Positions 47,876-57,675 of a stretch of 64,000 nucleotides of DNA are shown in pieces. How positions within the stretch are numbered: position 1 is the first letter of the stretch; the number at the start of each line of letters is the position of its first letter. The DNA comes from Nitrosomonas sp. Nm33. Its GTDB lineage: Bacteria > Pseudomonadota > Gammaproteobacteria > Burkholderiales > Nitrosomonadaceae. The notes under the pieces were generated by a model. The model was not told the DNA's origin and did no database searches. It saw only the letters and a list, made by a program, of their open reading frames with translations. The DNA is taken from the NCBI RefSeq assembly GCF_900107265.1, contig NZ_FNPJ01000005.1:21924-85923 (forward strand). Reading direction: 5' to 3'. A program made the position numbers and the translations under genes.

Positions 47876-49852
47876 ATGAAAAAACCGCTTAGCCGCATTC
47901 TCCTCATCAATGATGAAAAATTGATCCTCAAAGCATTCATCAAGGGACTGAATGACGCGGCCAAGTCAATGGAAAATTCGTTGGGTATCACTTTTACTGG
48001 CGTCACGACTGCACGCGAAGCACTGCAGGCTATTGAGCAAGATGGAGATATTCAGGCATTAGTAGTCGACGATAAGCTATATACCCTGCAAGGTGAGCGG
48101 AAAGGTGCACGTAATCTGCAGATGACTGCATTGGAACTCGTCCAGAAAATTTCTTGTTTCCGCCCTGAGCTGAATATTTATATACTGATTGCGCAAGAAC
48201 AGCAGGATGAAGTAGTCGATGCACTCTTTTCTGAAACGGTGGATGGTTATTTCTATCGAGAGGAACGTGATTATCGCGGTATGTATCGCATCCTCAATGC
48301 CCAGCTGCAAGAGAAGGCGCGAACCCCTTTCTATGATCAGCTCAAGAGTTATGTCTTGATGGCGAAGGATGCCTGGCATACGCCGGGGCATTCTTCTGGT
48401 GATTCACTGCGCGATAGCCCTTGGATAAGCGATTTTTATGAATTTATCGGTGAGCATATTTTTCGTGCTGATCTGTCGGTATCCGTACCCATGCTTGACT
48501 CGTTGATGGAGCCCACCGGAGTCATCGCGGAAGCACAAAAAATTGCAGCTAAAGCATTTGGCGCACGCCGTACCTTTTTCGCTACTAACGGGACTTCTAC
48601 CGCCAACAAGGTCATTTTTCAAACCTTACTAGCTCCGGGTGAAAAATTAATTTTGGATCGGAACTGTCACAAATCGGTACATCATGGCGTAGTGCTATCA
48701 GGTGCTCATCCGGTTTATCTTGACTCATCGGTCAATAAGAAATTCGGTATTTATGGGCCAGTGCCCAAACAAACCTTATTCAATGCACTCGAGCAACATG
48801 CTGATGCAGAAGCATTGATATTAACCAGTTGCACTTATGATGGTCTCCGCTATGATCTCCCCCCGATCATTGAAGCCGCGCATGCAAAGGGAATCAAAGT
48901 CATTATTGATGAAGCCTGGTATGGCTTTGCCCGCTTTCACCCCGCTTTTCGTCCCACTGCTCTGGAAGCAGGCGCGGACTATGCCACCCAAAGCACGCAC
49001 AAAGTGCTGTCTGCTTTTTCCCAGTCCAGCATGATTCATGTCAATGATCCTGATTTCAACGAGCATCTTTTTCGTGAAAATTTCAACATGCATACCTCCA
49101 CCAGCCCGCAATACAGCATGATTGCGAGCCTCGATGTAGCACGCAAGCAGGTCATGCTGGAAGGATACAAACTACTCTCCCGTACACTGGAGCTTGCCAG
49201 GGAGCTCCATTCTCACATCAATTCCACGGGTGTATTTCAAGTGCTGGAACTGTCCGAACTTCTGCCCGATGAAGTCAAACATGACAATATTCAGCTCGAT
49301 CCCACCAAGATAACGCTGGATATTTCGCGCTGCGGTTTTACTGTGGAAGAGCTGGTCCGCGAATTGTTCGAGCACTACAATATTCAAGTGGAGAAATCCA
49401 CTTTCAATACCCTTACCCTGCTGCTCACTATCGGTACTACTCGCAGCAAAGTATCGCGTCTTTATGATGCCCTGATGCGTATTGCACGCGAAGGACGGGC
49501 TCCTCGACGGCTTTATCAGACACCAGAAATTCCACATTTTACCGAGTTGAGATATCTGCCGCGTGACGCATTCTACTGCGGTGGCGAATTAGCACCTCTA
49601 TTAGACGAAGAAGACAAAGTTAATAAGAATTTGGAGAGAAGAATATCTGCCGATCAGATCACTCCCTACCCGCCTGGCATCCCGGTATTGGTACCTGGGC
49701 AAACCATTACCAGCAGCATCGTGCATTATCTGGTCAGTATGCTCCGCTCACAAAAACGCGTGGAAGTACATGGCATTGTCTTTGACGGTTATTTGCCTTG
49801 CCTTAGACTGCTTACTGCTGCTGAGGAGGGAAGTTTGAGAAAACTGTCCTAA
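47876..49852 (+). CDS. Orn/Lys/Arg decarboxylase (PLP fold I) with receiver-like N-terminal domain
   Basis: A 658-residue pyridoxal-phosphate enzyme of the inducible-type ornithine/lysine/arginine decarboxylase family. The N-terminal wing (about 1-140, RILLINDEKLILKAFIKGL ... IQALVVDD) has the receiver-like fold known in that family. The catalytic core has HTPGHSSGD, DEAWYGFARFHP and the PLP Lys376 in STHKVLSAFSQ. The C-terminal domain ends with YPPGIPVLVPGQ. Which amino acid is used cannot be decided here; polyamine synthesis is the likely role. No antiporter gene is adjacent. The stop codon is the first TAA of a MITE. Confidence 0.88.
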   Translation: MKKPLSRILLINDEKLILKAFIKGLNDAAKSMENSLGITFTGVTTAREALQAIEQDGDIQALVVDDKLYTLQGERKGARNLQMTALELVQKISCFRPELNIYILIAQEQQDEVVDALFSETVDGYFYREERDYRGMYRILNAQLQEKARTPFYDQLKSYVLMAKDAWHTPGHSSGDSLRDSPWISDFYEFIGEHIFRADLSVSVPMLDSLMEPTGVIAEAQKIAAKAFGARRTFFATNGTSTANKVIFQTLLAPGEKLILDRNCHKSVHHGVVLSGAHPVYLDSSVNKKFGIYGPVPKQTLFNALEQHADAEALILTSCTYDGLRYDLPPIIEAAHAKGIKVIIDEAWYGFARFHPAFRPTALEAGADYATQSTHKVLSAFSQSSMIHVNDPDFNEHLFRENFNMHTSTSPQYSMIASLDVARKQVMLEGYKLLSRTLELARELHSHINSTGVFQVLELSELLPDEVKHDNIQLDPTKITLDISRCGFTVEELVRELFEHYNIQVEKSTFNTLTLLLTIGTTRSKVSRLYDALMRIAREGRAPRRLYQTPEIPHFTELRYLPRDAFYCGGELAPLLDEEDKVNKNLERRISADQITPYPPGIPVLVPGQTITSSIVHYLVSMLRSQKRVEVHGIVFDGYLPCLRLLTAAEEGSLRKLS

Positions 49853-49953
49853 TTCCATTTCTAAATCAAACCTGACACAAGAGCGAATTGCAGACGTATA
49901 AATAATACGGCAAGAATAAGCTGATAAAGTCATGTTTGATTTGGAAATGGAAT
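49852..49953 (+). repeat. MITE family 3, copy 7, at the decarboxylase stop codon
   Basis: Ends ATTCCATTTCTAAATC and GATTTGGAAATGGAAT with TAA on both sides; the left TAA (49850-49852) is the stop codon of the decarboxylase gene. The right end abuts the 3' end of phoR. Confidence 0.9.
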
Positions 49954-49961
49954 AAGAAAGA

Positions 49962-51410
49962 CTACAGTAGCGGTGGAATGGTTTTATTTGAAGGCATAGC
50001 GTCTGTATCATGGATAGTAACGCTGCTTGCCTTATTTCTCGCCAAACGCTTTGCTGGAAACCAAACCTTGAAAATACTTCCTTTTCCTATTTCACTGATA
50101 ATCTCCATGCGGGCCTGATGGCGACTTAGCACATGCTTGACGATAGCGAGTCCTAACCCTGTTCCACCGGTTTCACGGGAACGACTGCGATCAACCCGAT
50201 AAAACCGCTCTGTCAGGCGAGGAATATGTTCAGGTCCGATACCGATGCCACTATCTTGCACATAAAATAAGCCTTGGTCCTGCTCTTCTGCCCAGTTCAA
50301 TGAAATATTACCGCCATCGGGCGTGTAACGAACTGCATTACTGATCAAATTACTCAAGGCACTCCGCAACTCGTCTACACTTCCTAGCAAGTGGGCATCA
50401 CTTATCAGATTCAAGCTAATATGATGGCGTCCCGTACTGAGCGATTGCGCTTCTTGATACAAGCTTTGCAGCAATTCTGCAATATTGATCTCTTCCTCAT
50501 GCAAGATATTCTGTGCATTCTCGAGTTTCGATAAGGTCAGTAAATCCTCTACCAAACGCTGCATGCGTTTTGCCTGATCATACATTAAAGTTAACGCACG
50601 CTTTTCCATCTCGCTATCTTTAATCTCTTCATCCAGCAATGTTTCTAGAAACCCCCCAATGATCGTCAAGGGCGTGCGCAACTCATGTGAAACATTAGCG
50701 ATGAAATCACGGCGCATGATTTCTATTTTCTCAAAGCGTGTAATATCTCGACTGATCAGCAGCTTTTCCTCATCTCCATAAGGTACTAACTGAAGTAGAA
50801 GCACCAGTTCCTCATATCGTGATTGCTTGATAATCAGTGGTTTACTGTAATCCCCGGAGGTCAAATACGCTACAAACTGCATCTGCCGTACCAGATGAGT
50901 CACATGCTGCCCAATATCAAGCTTCAGATCCAACCCCAAGTGTTGCTCAGCAGAGGGATTACACCATTCGATTCGATCTGCTTCATCCAGAATAACAATA
51001 CCTTCAGGCATTGCTGAAGTAGCGCGTTGCAAACGCTCCAGTGCTTTGCTCAGACTTTGTCGACTTCGGTAATAACGTCGGATAAAGCGCGCCAGACGAA
51101 TAAATACATCCCCCCATGCACCAAAGCTTTTGGGTACTTTGGGTACATTAGGTATTGTGGATGGATCAAAAGCGGTGTGATTAAAACGCTGGAACCATTG
51201 ATCAAGCAAAGCCAGACAATAGATATGGTGTATCGTTAACCCTAACAGCACCACACTGAATAAAGTCAATGCCGTCACAGCATCTGCCACAAACCATATT
51301 ACAGCTGTAACAACAGTCAGCAAAATAATAGCAGCAAAACGTTGCCAGAGATCAAACACGTTAATATCCCGGAGGTAAGAAATTCTTCTGGATATTCCAG
51401 AAATTAACAT
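49962..51410 (-). CDS. phoR: sensor histidine kinase PhoR
   Basis: A 482-residue membrane sensor kinase of the phosphate-limitation system. Two N-terminal helices (about 25-65) are followed by a linker and a PAS domain (about 130-215: AMPEGIVILDEADRIEWCNP). The HisKA domain carries DFIANVSHELRTPLT and the ATPase domain has the N, G1 (VQDSGIGIGPEHI) and G2 (GTGLGLAIVKH) boxes. The lack of a large periplasmic domain is typical of PhoR. PhoB precedes it, but the 236-base gap holds a MITE. Confidence 0.92.
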   Translation of the reverse strand: MLISGISRRISYLRDINVFDLWQRFAAIILLTVVTAVIWFVADAVTALTLFSVVLLGLTIHHIYCLALLDQWFQRFNHTAFDPSTIPNVPKVPKSFGAWGDVFIRLARFIRRYYRSRQSLSKALERLQRATSAMPEGIVILDEADRIEWCNPSAEQHLGLDLKLDIGQHVTHLVRQMQFVAYLTSGDYSKPLIIKQSRYEELVLLLQLVPYGDEEKLLISRDITRFEKIEIMRRDFIANVSHELRTPLTIIGGFLETLLDEEIKDSEMEKRALTLMYDQAKRMQRLVEDLLTLSKLENAQNILHEEEINIAELLQSLYQEAQSLSTGRHHISLNLISDAHLLGSVDELRSALSNLISNAVRYTPDGGNISLNWAEEQDQGLFYVQDSGIGIGPEHIPRLTERFYRVDRSRSRETGGTGLGLAIVKHVLSRHQARMEIISEIGKGSIFKVWFPAKRLARNKASSVTIHDTDAMPSNKTIPPLL

Positions 51411-51508
51411 TTTTCAAGTCAGCCAGCTTTGGAAAGATTAGCTCGCTGCGTATTATGCGCGAAAAAGCAGATGGATATAGAAAAATAGGAGTTATTAAAA
51501 GGGTATCT

Positions 51509-51612
51509 AATTCCATTTCCAAATCAAAAATGACGCGAAAGCGAGCCGCAGACAGTATGAATAATACGGCAAGGTGAAGCTGACAAAGTCAGTTCTGATT
51601 TGGAAATGGAAT
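51509..51612 (+). repeat. MITE family 3, copy 8, between phoB and phoR
   Basis: Ends ATTCCATTTCCAAATC and GATTTGGAAATGGAAT, flanked by TAA on both sides. It separates the phoB stop from the phoR start in the two-gene operon. Confidence 0.9.
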
Positions 51613-51646
51613 AAGGATAATGTTTTAAATCAATGCAGCACAACTT

Positions 51647-52372
51647 TTATTCAGCACCTACTTCACAACGAGTAGAAAAACGGTAGCCTGCTCCTCTCAC
51701 AGTTTGCACCAATTCATTCTTGCCTGCTTCTTCGAGCGCTCTACGCAGTCTTCGTATATGAACATCCACTGTACGATCTTCCACAAAAACGTGATCTCCC
51801 CATACACGATCAAGTAATTGCTCTCGTGTATGCACACGTTCGGTATGCGTCATCAGAAAGTGCAATAAGCGAAATTCAGTCGGTCCCAGGGCGATTTCTG
51901 CTGGCTTTGCGCCATCTTCCAGATCATTAACGGTTACTCGATGCGAAGCCGGATCTAATCTTAATCCACCTACTTCAACTACTTCATCTGACACTTCTGG
52001 TAAACGTCTGCGTAGCACAGCCTTGATGCGCGCAACAAGTTCACGCGGTGAAAAAGGCTTGACAATATAATCATCTGCACCAACTTCCAATCCGGTTATC
52101 TTGTCACTTTCCTCCACCCGGGCCGTTAGCATGATAATAGGAATCATCTTGGTGCGTGCTCCTCGCCGCAGCATACGAGCAAACTCGATGCCACTCATAT
52201 TGGGTAGCATCCAGTCCAGTAGCACCAAATCCGGCAACGCATCGTTAACCATATCCTTTGCCTCTTCTGCACTTTTTGCGCATAAAACAACATATCCCGC
52301 AGTGCGTAAATTGTATGAAATCAGTTCCTGGATGGCGGGCTCATCTTCCACGATCAATATTGTTGCAGCCAT
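51647..52372 (-). CDS. phoB: phosphate regulon response regulator PhoB
   Basis: A 241-residue OmpR/PhoB-type regulator. The receiver has the acidic pair in LIVEDEP, phospho-acceptor in LVLLDWMLP, and the Lys in [13 protein letters not shown]. The C-terminal winged helix ([20 protein letters not shown]) is complete. I start it at 52372 (MAATIL) because GGAG lies six bases before; the ATG at 52384 would add four residues. It activates pho genes when phosphorylated by PhoR; no Pho-box was mapped here. Confidence 0.93.
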   Translation of the reverse strand: MAATILIVEDEPAIQELISYNLRTAGYVVLCAKSAEEAKDMVNDALPDLVLLDWMLPNMSGIEFARMLRRGARTKMIPIIMLTARVEESDKITGLEVGADDYIVKPFSPRELVARIKAVLRRRLPEVSDEVVEVGGLRLDPASHRVTVNDLEDGAKPAEIALGPTEFRLLHFLMTHTERVHTREQLLDRVWGDHVFVEDRTVDVHIRRLRRALEEAGKNELVQTVRGAGYRFSTRCEVGAE

Positions 52373-52497
52373 TAGTGACTCCATTCAAAAAATGCTTTAT
52401 AAAAATTTCTGAGATAATATAGCGTTAGTATTGCATTTTTATGACAAGCATCATAGCTGCTATATTTCACTAATCTCAATTTTTTTAAAAAACGTCT

Positions 52498-52896
52498 ATG
52501 GCAGGACTTAGTAAACATACTCCAATTCCCACTGAAATAAAACTCCATCAGAAATCTAAGATACTGGAAATTTCCTTCAACGATGGCAAGACTTTTCGGT
52601 TACCCTGCGAGTTTCTTCGCGTCTATTCTCCGTCAGCGGAAGTACGAGGTCACGAACCTGGACAAGAGGTACTGCAAACAGGCAAAGAAAATGTGTCCAT
52701 TACGCATATCGAGCCAGTGGGCAATTACGCTATCCAGTTAAATTTCTCTGATGGCCACAATACGGGACTTTACTCGTGGGATTTACTTTATAATTATGGA
52801 CTGAATCAAGATGCTATGTGGCAACATTACTTGCAACGGCTAAATGAAGCTGGTATCAGCCGTGAAAATAATATGACGAACACATCAAACTCATAG
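52498..52896 (+). CDS. DUF971 (GBBH-like N-terminal domain) protein
   Basis: A 132-residue protein with a single DUF971 domain, the zinc-binding-like N-terminal module seen in gamma-butyrobetaine hydroxylase (EISFNDGKTFRLPCEFLRVY ... LNFSDGHNTGLYSWDLLY). In betaproteobacteria it commonly precedes ubiE, as here, 45 bases away. Function unknown. The conserved Cys and His of the domain are visible (PCEFLR, DGHNTG). Confidence 0.85.
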   Translation: MAGLSKHTPIPTEIKLHQKSKILEISFNDGKTFRLPCEFLRVYSPSAEVRGHEPGQEVLQTGKENVSITHIEPVGNYAIQLNFSDGHNTGLYSWDLLYNYGLNQDAMWQHYLQRLNEAGISRENNMTNTSNS

Positions 52897-52941
52897 TCAT
52901 GCATTGCGCTCATTTTTTCAATACTCATATAATGATTTGAA

Positions 52942-53676
52942 ATGACAAAAACCACTCATTTTGGTTTCAAAACCGTTTCAGAAACAGAAAAAGCACATAA
53001 AGTCGCAGATGTTTTTGACTCGGTAGCTGCACGCTACAATTTGATGAATGATCTGATGTCACTCGGCTTGCATCGACTGTGGAAGCGATTTGCTGTCGAC
53101 GCCAGTGGCGCAAAAGCGGGAGATCGGATTCTTGATATTGCAGGTGGAACAGCAGATTTGACCGCGTTGTTCATCGAGCAAGTTGGTGAAACAGGTCAGG
53201 TCTGGTTAACTGATATCAATAATTCCATGCTGACAATCGGCCGTGATCGCATGCTGAATGAAGGAATAACAGTCCCCGTAGCCCAGTGTGATGCTGAGAA
53301 ACTGCCATTCCCTGACAATTTTTTTGATCATGTCAGTGTAGCATTTGGCCTCCGAAATATGACCCATAAGGATATTGCACTTAAGGAAATGCTGCGTGTG
53401 CTTTGCCCCGGTGGATCACTTATCGTACTGGAATTTTCGAAAGTATGGAAACCACTTCAACCTTTTTATGATGCTTATTCTTTCAGAATACTTCCTGCCA
53501 TGGGCAAATTAGTTGCTAAGGATGAAGGAAGTTATCGCTATCTTGCTGAATCGATTCGTATGCATCCATCGCAGGAAGAGTTGAAGCAACTCATGCAACA
53601 AGTTGGATTTGAACGGGTGGAATACTTTAATTTAGCTGCTGGTGTGGTGGCCTTGCATCGGGGCTACAAATTTTAG
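52942..53676 (+). CDS. ubiE: ubiquinone/menaquinone methyltransferase UbiE
   Basis: A C-methyltransferase for ubiquinone and demethylmenaquinone, 244 residues. SAM-binding motif I is [15 protein letters not shown] (about 64-78). The family signatures [18 protein letters not shown] and the C-terminal motif ending [11 protein letters not shown] are present. Length is usual. Together with DUF971 it forms the conserved pair. Confidence 0.96.
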   Translation: MTKTTHFGFKTVSETEKAHKVADVFDSVAARYNLMNDLMSLGLHRLWKRFAVDASGAKAGDRILDIAGGTADLTALFIEQVGETGQVWLTDINNSMLTIGRDRMLNEGITVPVAQCDAEKLPFPDNFFDHVSVAFGLRNMTHKDIALKEMLRVLCPGGSLIVLEFSKVWKPLQPFYDAYSFRILPAMGKLVAKDEGSYRYLAESIRMHPSQEELKQLMQQVGFERVEYFNLAAGVVALHRGYKF

Positions 53677-53804
53677 GCCATTTCTAAAGCCATTGTGCGA
53701 ATGAATTGCTGCGTGTGATTCCTTGCGCTTCATCTCGTAAGATGGCTTTTTAGAGTCAGGCTCGCCATTTTAATCAATCAGCATGTAGGACCTACGCATT
53801 ACAG

Positions 53805-54719
53805 CTACGTGATATGTTTATTTTCTTCTGTAAGTGAGCCCCCAATTCGACCATCAATATCTACCCATAAATGGGGTAAACCGAGATCTGCAAGCCAGTC
53901 TTTTCCCTGCTGATCTTTAAGCATCCCTATCGTTGAAGCGCTGCCTGCAATGACGCAGAAATCACCTACTACACTCACTGCAGCCATCCAGCTGACGGGC
54001 CAGCCTGTTTTTGGATTGAGCACATGACCATAACGGGTGCCATTTATGGTAATACAGCGCTCATAATCCCCACTGCTGGCCAGCGCACCTGAATAGAGTT
54101 CCAGCGTCTGTAATAAGGTATCGGGATGTCGCGGGTGGCGTATCCCGATTCGCCAGGGACTACCGTCCGCATGTGGACCAATAATCTTGATATCTCCGCC
54201 CAAATTGACTATGCCATGTTGAATATCTCTATCCCAACATATCGTAGCAGCACGATCTACAGCGTATTCTTTAACGACACCACCCATGTCAATCTCCATG
54301 CCAGCAAGCGGGAATTCAAGCACAGGCGATGACCACCGCAATTTATGCCAGCCAATTTTATCCAGCAAAGTTTGAATAACAGTTTCATCCGGTAATTGAT
54401 TTGATTTAAAATCCCAGGCACGGCGTAGAATACCCGACGTAATGTCAAACAACTCATCGCTTTCCCGATAGCAGGTTTCTGCATAATCCAACAATCCGGC
54501 TGTTTCATTATCGACAGTAATACTTCCCCCTTTCGCTGCAATCTGATTAATTTCAGACAAAAAGCTACTTTCGCGATAACGGGAATAAACCGACTCTAAT
54601 CGCTGAATGTCAGCAATTGCTGCATCCGTAGCACGCCTTGCTTTAGTCTCGGTTACAGCATAAACCTGTATTTCACAGGGCGTGCCCATTGCTTTAAAGG
54701 GAAAACGGTACAGTTTCAT
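53805..54719 (-). CDS. apbE: FAD:protein FMN transferase ApbE
   Basis: ApbE attaches FMN through a phosphoester to Thr/Ser of exported redox proteins such as NqrB/C and RnfG. The 304 residues contain MGTPCEIQVY, LDYAETCYRESDELFDIT, the flavin and metal region VNLGGDIKIIGPHADGSPWR and HVLNPKTGWP. No signal peptide or lipobox is visible, unlike most members, so location is uncertain. No flavinylated target with a D-G-x-S/T-G-A-T motif was recognised in the window. The DUF3570/DUF4266/TlpA cluster 3 kb away is a possible client region. Confidence 0.9.
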   Translation of the reverse strand: MKLYRFPFKAMGTPCEIQVYAVTETKARRATDAAIADIQRLESVYSRYRESSFLSEINQIAAKGGSITVDNETAGLLDYAETCYRESDELFDITSGILRRAWDFKSNQLPDETVIQTLLDKIGWHKLRWSSPVLEFPLAGMEIDMGGVVKEYAVDRAATICWDRDIQHGIVNLGGDIKIIGPHADGSPWRIGIRHPRHPDTLLQTLELYSGALASSGDYERCITINGTRYGHVLNPKTGWPVSWMAAVSVVGDFCVIAGSASTIGMLKDQQGKDWLADLGLPHLWVDIDGRIGGSLTEENKHIT

Positions 54720-55040
54720 TAAAGAGAGAATACTCAGGCAATCATTTAAACGATTCTAGAATTTTTATTTTCATTTAAATACTCAACAATATGAGGTTAT
54801 ACATATTTAATTTTTTTTTCAAAAAAATTTAAATGATTACATAATTAATCTGTCATCTTTAAACGACAGTTTTTTGAGAATCTTAATCATTAAAAAATTC
54901 ATGCAGCAAATTGCCTATTAACGCACTACTGTTCGGTTAACTATCAACCTCTGAAAGATAAAGCCTGAATGGGCTTGGGATGACGTAAAATTGATGTGCA
55001 ATTAGCGTGCTCTAAGCAGCAATTTTTCAACCCAAGAACT
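54720..55040. other. AT-rich intergenic region
   Basis: No gene is supported. Runs of A/T around 54770-54850 probably include the apbE promoter. An imperfect inverted string (ctgtca...aacgacag) lies near 54851. Confidence 0.5.
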
Positions 55041-55058
55041 TAAGTTTAAAACATATTA

Positions 55059-55310
55059 ATGCTGTATTTCACCAACTGCTCTAGCAACATTCCCCGTTAC
55101 CATTTTGATCGGGCCGTAGCATATGAAGGAGATCGCAGGATAAGGACGCTTAACTGCTGGATTCAACTTGTAGCAATGATTTACGCGCAACTGGCGCAAC
55201 GAGTTTCGCTTCGCGATCTGAAAATGGCGTTCAACAGCATGCATCTTACCTTCCAATGAGATGGGACAGTTGATTGACTCCACTACTCTGGATTTGAATA
55301 AATATGGCCT
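55059..55310 (+). pseudogene. IS4-type transposase with internal deletion
   Basis: The frame at 55059-55259 gives HFDRAVAYEGDRRIRTLNCW ... MIYAQLAQRVSLRDLKMAFN, matching the N-terminal domain of IS4-type transposases. A following ATG frame reads LIDSTTLDLNKYG, resembling the first catalytic Asp motif DSTT-D. The rest is gone, and a MITE follows. Inactive. Confidence 0.65.
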
Positions 55311-55354
55311 CATTCAGGCTCATTTTATATTGAGCCAGGCTCTGACTTTTGTCT

Positions 55355-55598
55355 TTAACCTGGATTCCTCAGTTGGGCAGGATGGAGTGTGTGATTTTGC
55401 GAGTGCAGGGCAAGGCGCAACGATGCGGAATGGTCGTTCCATTCCAAAGAGTTGCAACGCAGCCATGCGCTTGCAAAATTGCGCAATCCGTCCTGCAGCG
55501 GAAACACCCAGAAGGTGAAAATGAAATATATAGGAAAAATTATTATATTCATAATGTCAACATCAGAACGAGCGATCAACTGAGGAATCCAGGTTTAA
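55355..55598 (+). repeat. MITE family 2, copy e (244 bp)
   Basis: The best preserved copy: ends TTAACCTGGATTCCTCAGTT and AACTGAGGAATCCAGGTTTA. It lies directly after the IS4 remnant. Confidence 0.9.
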
Positions 55599-55821
55599 GC
55601 TAACTGCTATAATATGGGAAATGTTTGGCTTATTTTATTACAAGGAATCACAAGGAAACCTTATAGTTTGACTGCCGGTTCAGCCTTATAGACACTGCTC
55701 GTTGAACTTATAATCCTACGTAAGAGGCTGATTCTATCTTGTCTTTTAGGCGTTCTGATTTCAGTCATTATACTTCCAGAAAAGACGGTCCTAGCCTAAA
55801 TGACTTAGAAGGTGGGGGGCA

Positions 55822-56574
55822 ATGATGGATATACAGGTATTGGCAAGCCAGCTAATGAGTGAGCTGGTAGGGATGCTGCAGGTTGGCTATGCTTTTGGCG
55901 CAGGAATGGTAACTGCGGTAAACCCATGTGGCTTTGCGATGCTGCCCGTGTATCTGGCGCTTTATCTCGGCGCCAAGGATCAGCAGTTTCAACAGCACTC
56001 CTGGCTCTATCGACTTAGCAACGCCTTTGGTATTACTGTAGCAGTTACCGCAGGCTTTGGTCTCCTATATGGACTGATCGGTATTCTTATCGCTGCCGGT
56101 TGGTCGATTTTGATCGGCATTATGCCCTGGGTGTCAGCCATTATCGGTGCCATTCTCATCGTACTTGGAGTATGGTTGTTTTTGGGCAATCAGCTCACGC
56201 TTGATATCTTCATGAAAATAGGTAGCCGGATTGGAGACCCCCGCACCATCAGTGTTTGGGGCTTTTTTCTGTTCGGCATGGCCATGGGGACAACATCCAT
56301 GAGCTGTGCATTACCAGTCTTTCTTGTCGTCGTCGGAAGCTCGACGATTTCCGGTAATTTTGTGATGGGACTGTTACAGTTCTTCTGGTATATTCTCGGA
56401 GTAGGAACGGTCTTATTGATATTGACTATAAGCATAGTATTTTTAAAGGAAAGAGCTGTGGTCGAAACCATGAAACGATTTGTTCCGTTTTTTCATAAGA
56501 TATCGGCCATACTGCTGATTTGTGCCGGAGTGTATATCTGCTACTACTGGCTGACAAGCGGCCTGCTCTTTTGA
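55822..56574 (+). CDS. CcdA/DsbD-type membrane protein
   Basis: A 250-residue six-helix membrane protein of the CcdA/DsbD transmembrane family, which carries electrons from cytoplasmic thioredoxin to periplasmic disulphide proteins. The motif NPCGFAMLPVYLALYLG holds the first redox Cys (Cys37). The second appears as Cys156 in SMSCALPVFL, as expected for the pair. The partner could be the TlpA-like protein at 60740, inferred from proximity. A degraded small frame follows the stop. Confidence 0.88.
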   Translation: MMDIQVLASQLMSELVGMLQVGYAFGAGMVTAVNPCGFAMLPVYLALYLGAKDQQFQQHSWLYRLSNAFGITVAVTAGFGLLYGLIGILIAAGWSILIGIMPWVSAIIGAILIVLGVWLFLGNQLTLDIFMKIGSRIGDPRTISVWGFFLFGMAMGTTSMSCALPVFLVVVGSSTISGNFVMGLLQFFWYILGVGTVLLILTISIVFLKERAVVETMKRFVPFFHKISAILLICAGVYICYYWLTSGLLF

Positions 56575-57120
56575 ATAAGCCCAGCTTATGTCTCGACAGA
56601 ATAACAGATGAAATGAATCGAAGACTCCAATTTATACACTCTTGCTGCTTGCTGTAATCGTTATCGGCCTGCTTCATCTATTCCCTCCAGACCTATTGGA
56701 AACTTAGAGAGTTTAAAAAATACCAGGGCTCTGCTATTACAATTAGTGAAACCCAATTCTGGATCAGAAAATCAAACCTGAATCACCTGGCAAGCTTGAA
56801 ATCTAATAGTCTTTCCCGAAAAAAGACTGAAAAAATATTTTTAGTTTAATGCTATTGAAATGTTTTTTTAAGCTGTATTTGGGAACAATTATTCATCAAT
56901 CGACTCGACTATTGTGATTTCTGCAAGTAGAAAAAAACCAAAAAATGACAATCAGCCATTATTTCAAATTCAGGTATTTGTGGCCTATCAGCAGACTGAG
57001 ATAGATGCATTTGTAGTATTTGTTTTCTCTAATAATGTATGATATATATGACATCGTTATTAAAGTTTTAGAATATTAATCAGGATTGCTTTTTTCTTAG
57101 AAGTTTTGTGAAGATGAGTA
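56575..57120. other. gene-poor region with a possible frameshifted relic
   Basis: Just after the CcdA-like stop, the bases 56608-56708 encode, after one shift, MK then ESKTPIYTLLLLAVIVIGLL and HLFPPDLLET. This is like the signal anchor of a periplasmic thioredoxin-like protein, but a TGA interrupts it and nothing continues. The remaining bases to 57120 are AT-rich and show no gene; the SmbP promoter should lie at the right end. Confidence 0.4.
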
Positions 57121-57177
57121 GCACGATTTTCAACCAGAATGCTTGATATTATAAATCTCAAACAAGGAGTAATTATC

Positions 57178-57525
57178 ATGAAAGCAATATCAACAACTAT
57201 TATTGGAGTTGGAATTTTGGCTTTTTTCTTGAGTACTCAAACCTATGCAACCGATGCAGGTCATACGTCAGAAGCGATGGAGCATGCAGGAGAAGCTAAA
57301 GCACATGGTGAAATGGGTCATGCTAAAGATTCGCTTAAGCATGCAAAAGATAGCCTAGAGCATGCTAAAGCGGCAAGAGATGATCATGCTGCATCCCACA
57401 AGCATATGGATGAAGCGATTAAACATCTGGAAGCAGGTATCAAGAGTGCTGAAGCGAATCAGTCCAAGGAGGCAGCTGAGCATACCGACGAAGCAATAAA
57501 ACATATGCGCCAATCTGGCCATTAA
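57178..57525 (+). CDS. smbP: small metal-binding protein SmbP-like
   Basis: A 115-residue periplasmic His-rich protein. The signal peptide ends at QTYA; the mature part is a repeat of short helices with His every few residues (SLKHAKDSLEHAK ... HKHMDEAIKHLEAG ... EAIKHMRQSGH). This is the pattern of SmbP from Nitrosomonas europaea, which binds copper and other divalent metals. The ATG at 57178 follows AAGGAG; an upstream in-frame ATG would give no signal peptide at the N-terminus. Single transcription unit with a terminator hairpin. It supports the genus-level guess and a metal-handling theme. Confidence 0.88.
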   Translation: MKAISTTIIGVGILAFFLSTQTYATDAGHTSEAMEHAGEAKAHGEMGHAKDSLKHAKDSLEHAKAARDDHAASHKHMDEAIKHLEAGIKSAEANQSKEAAEHTDEAIKHMRQSGH

Positions 57526-57547
57526 CCATTAATTGTGCTACAAAGTT

Positions 57548-57573
57548 CAAGCCTCCGCCCAAGTGGAGGCTTG
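57548..57573 (+). terminator. terminator after smbP
   Basis: Stem CAAGCCTCC / GGAGGCTTG with an eight-base loop about 20 bases after the stop; a T-rich tract (gttttgttttttc) follows a few bases later. Confidence 0.7.
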
Positions 57574-57675
57574 ATAAGCGAGTTTTGTTTTTTCAAATCT
57601 TCAATCATTCAATTAAAATTCTTGGGCCGATAGCGAAAACTCGCCAGTCCTGATTATCCTCAATCATAATTTCTA

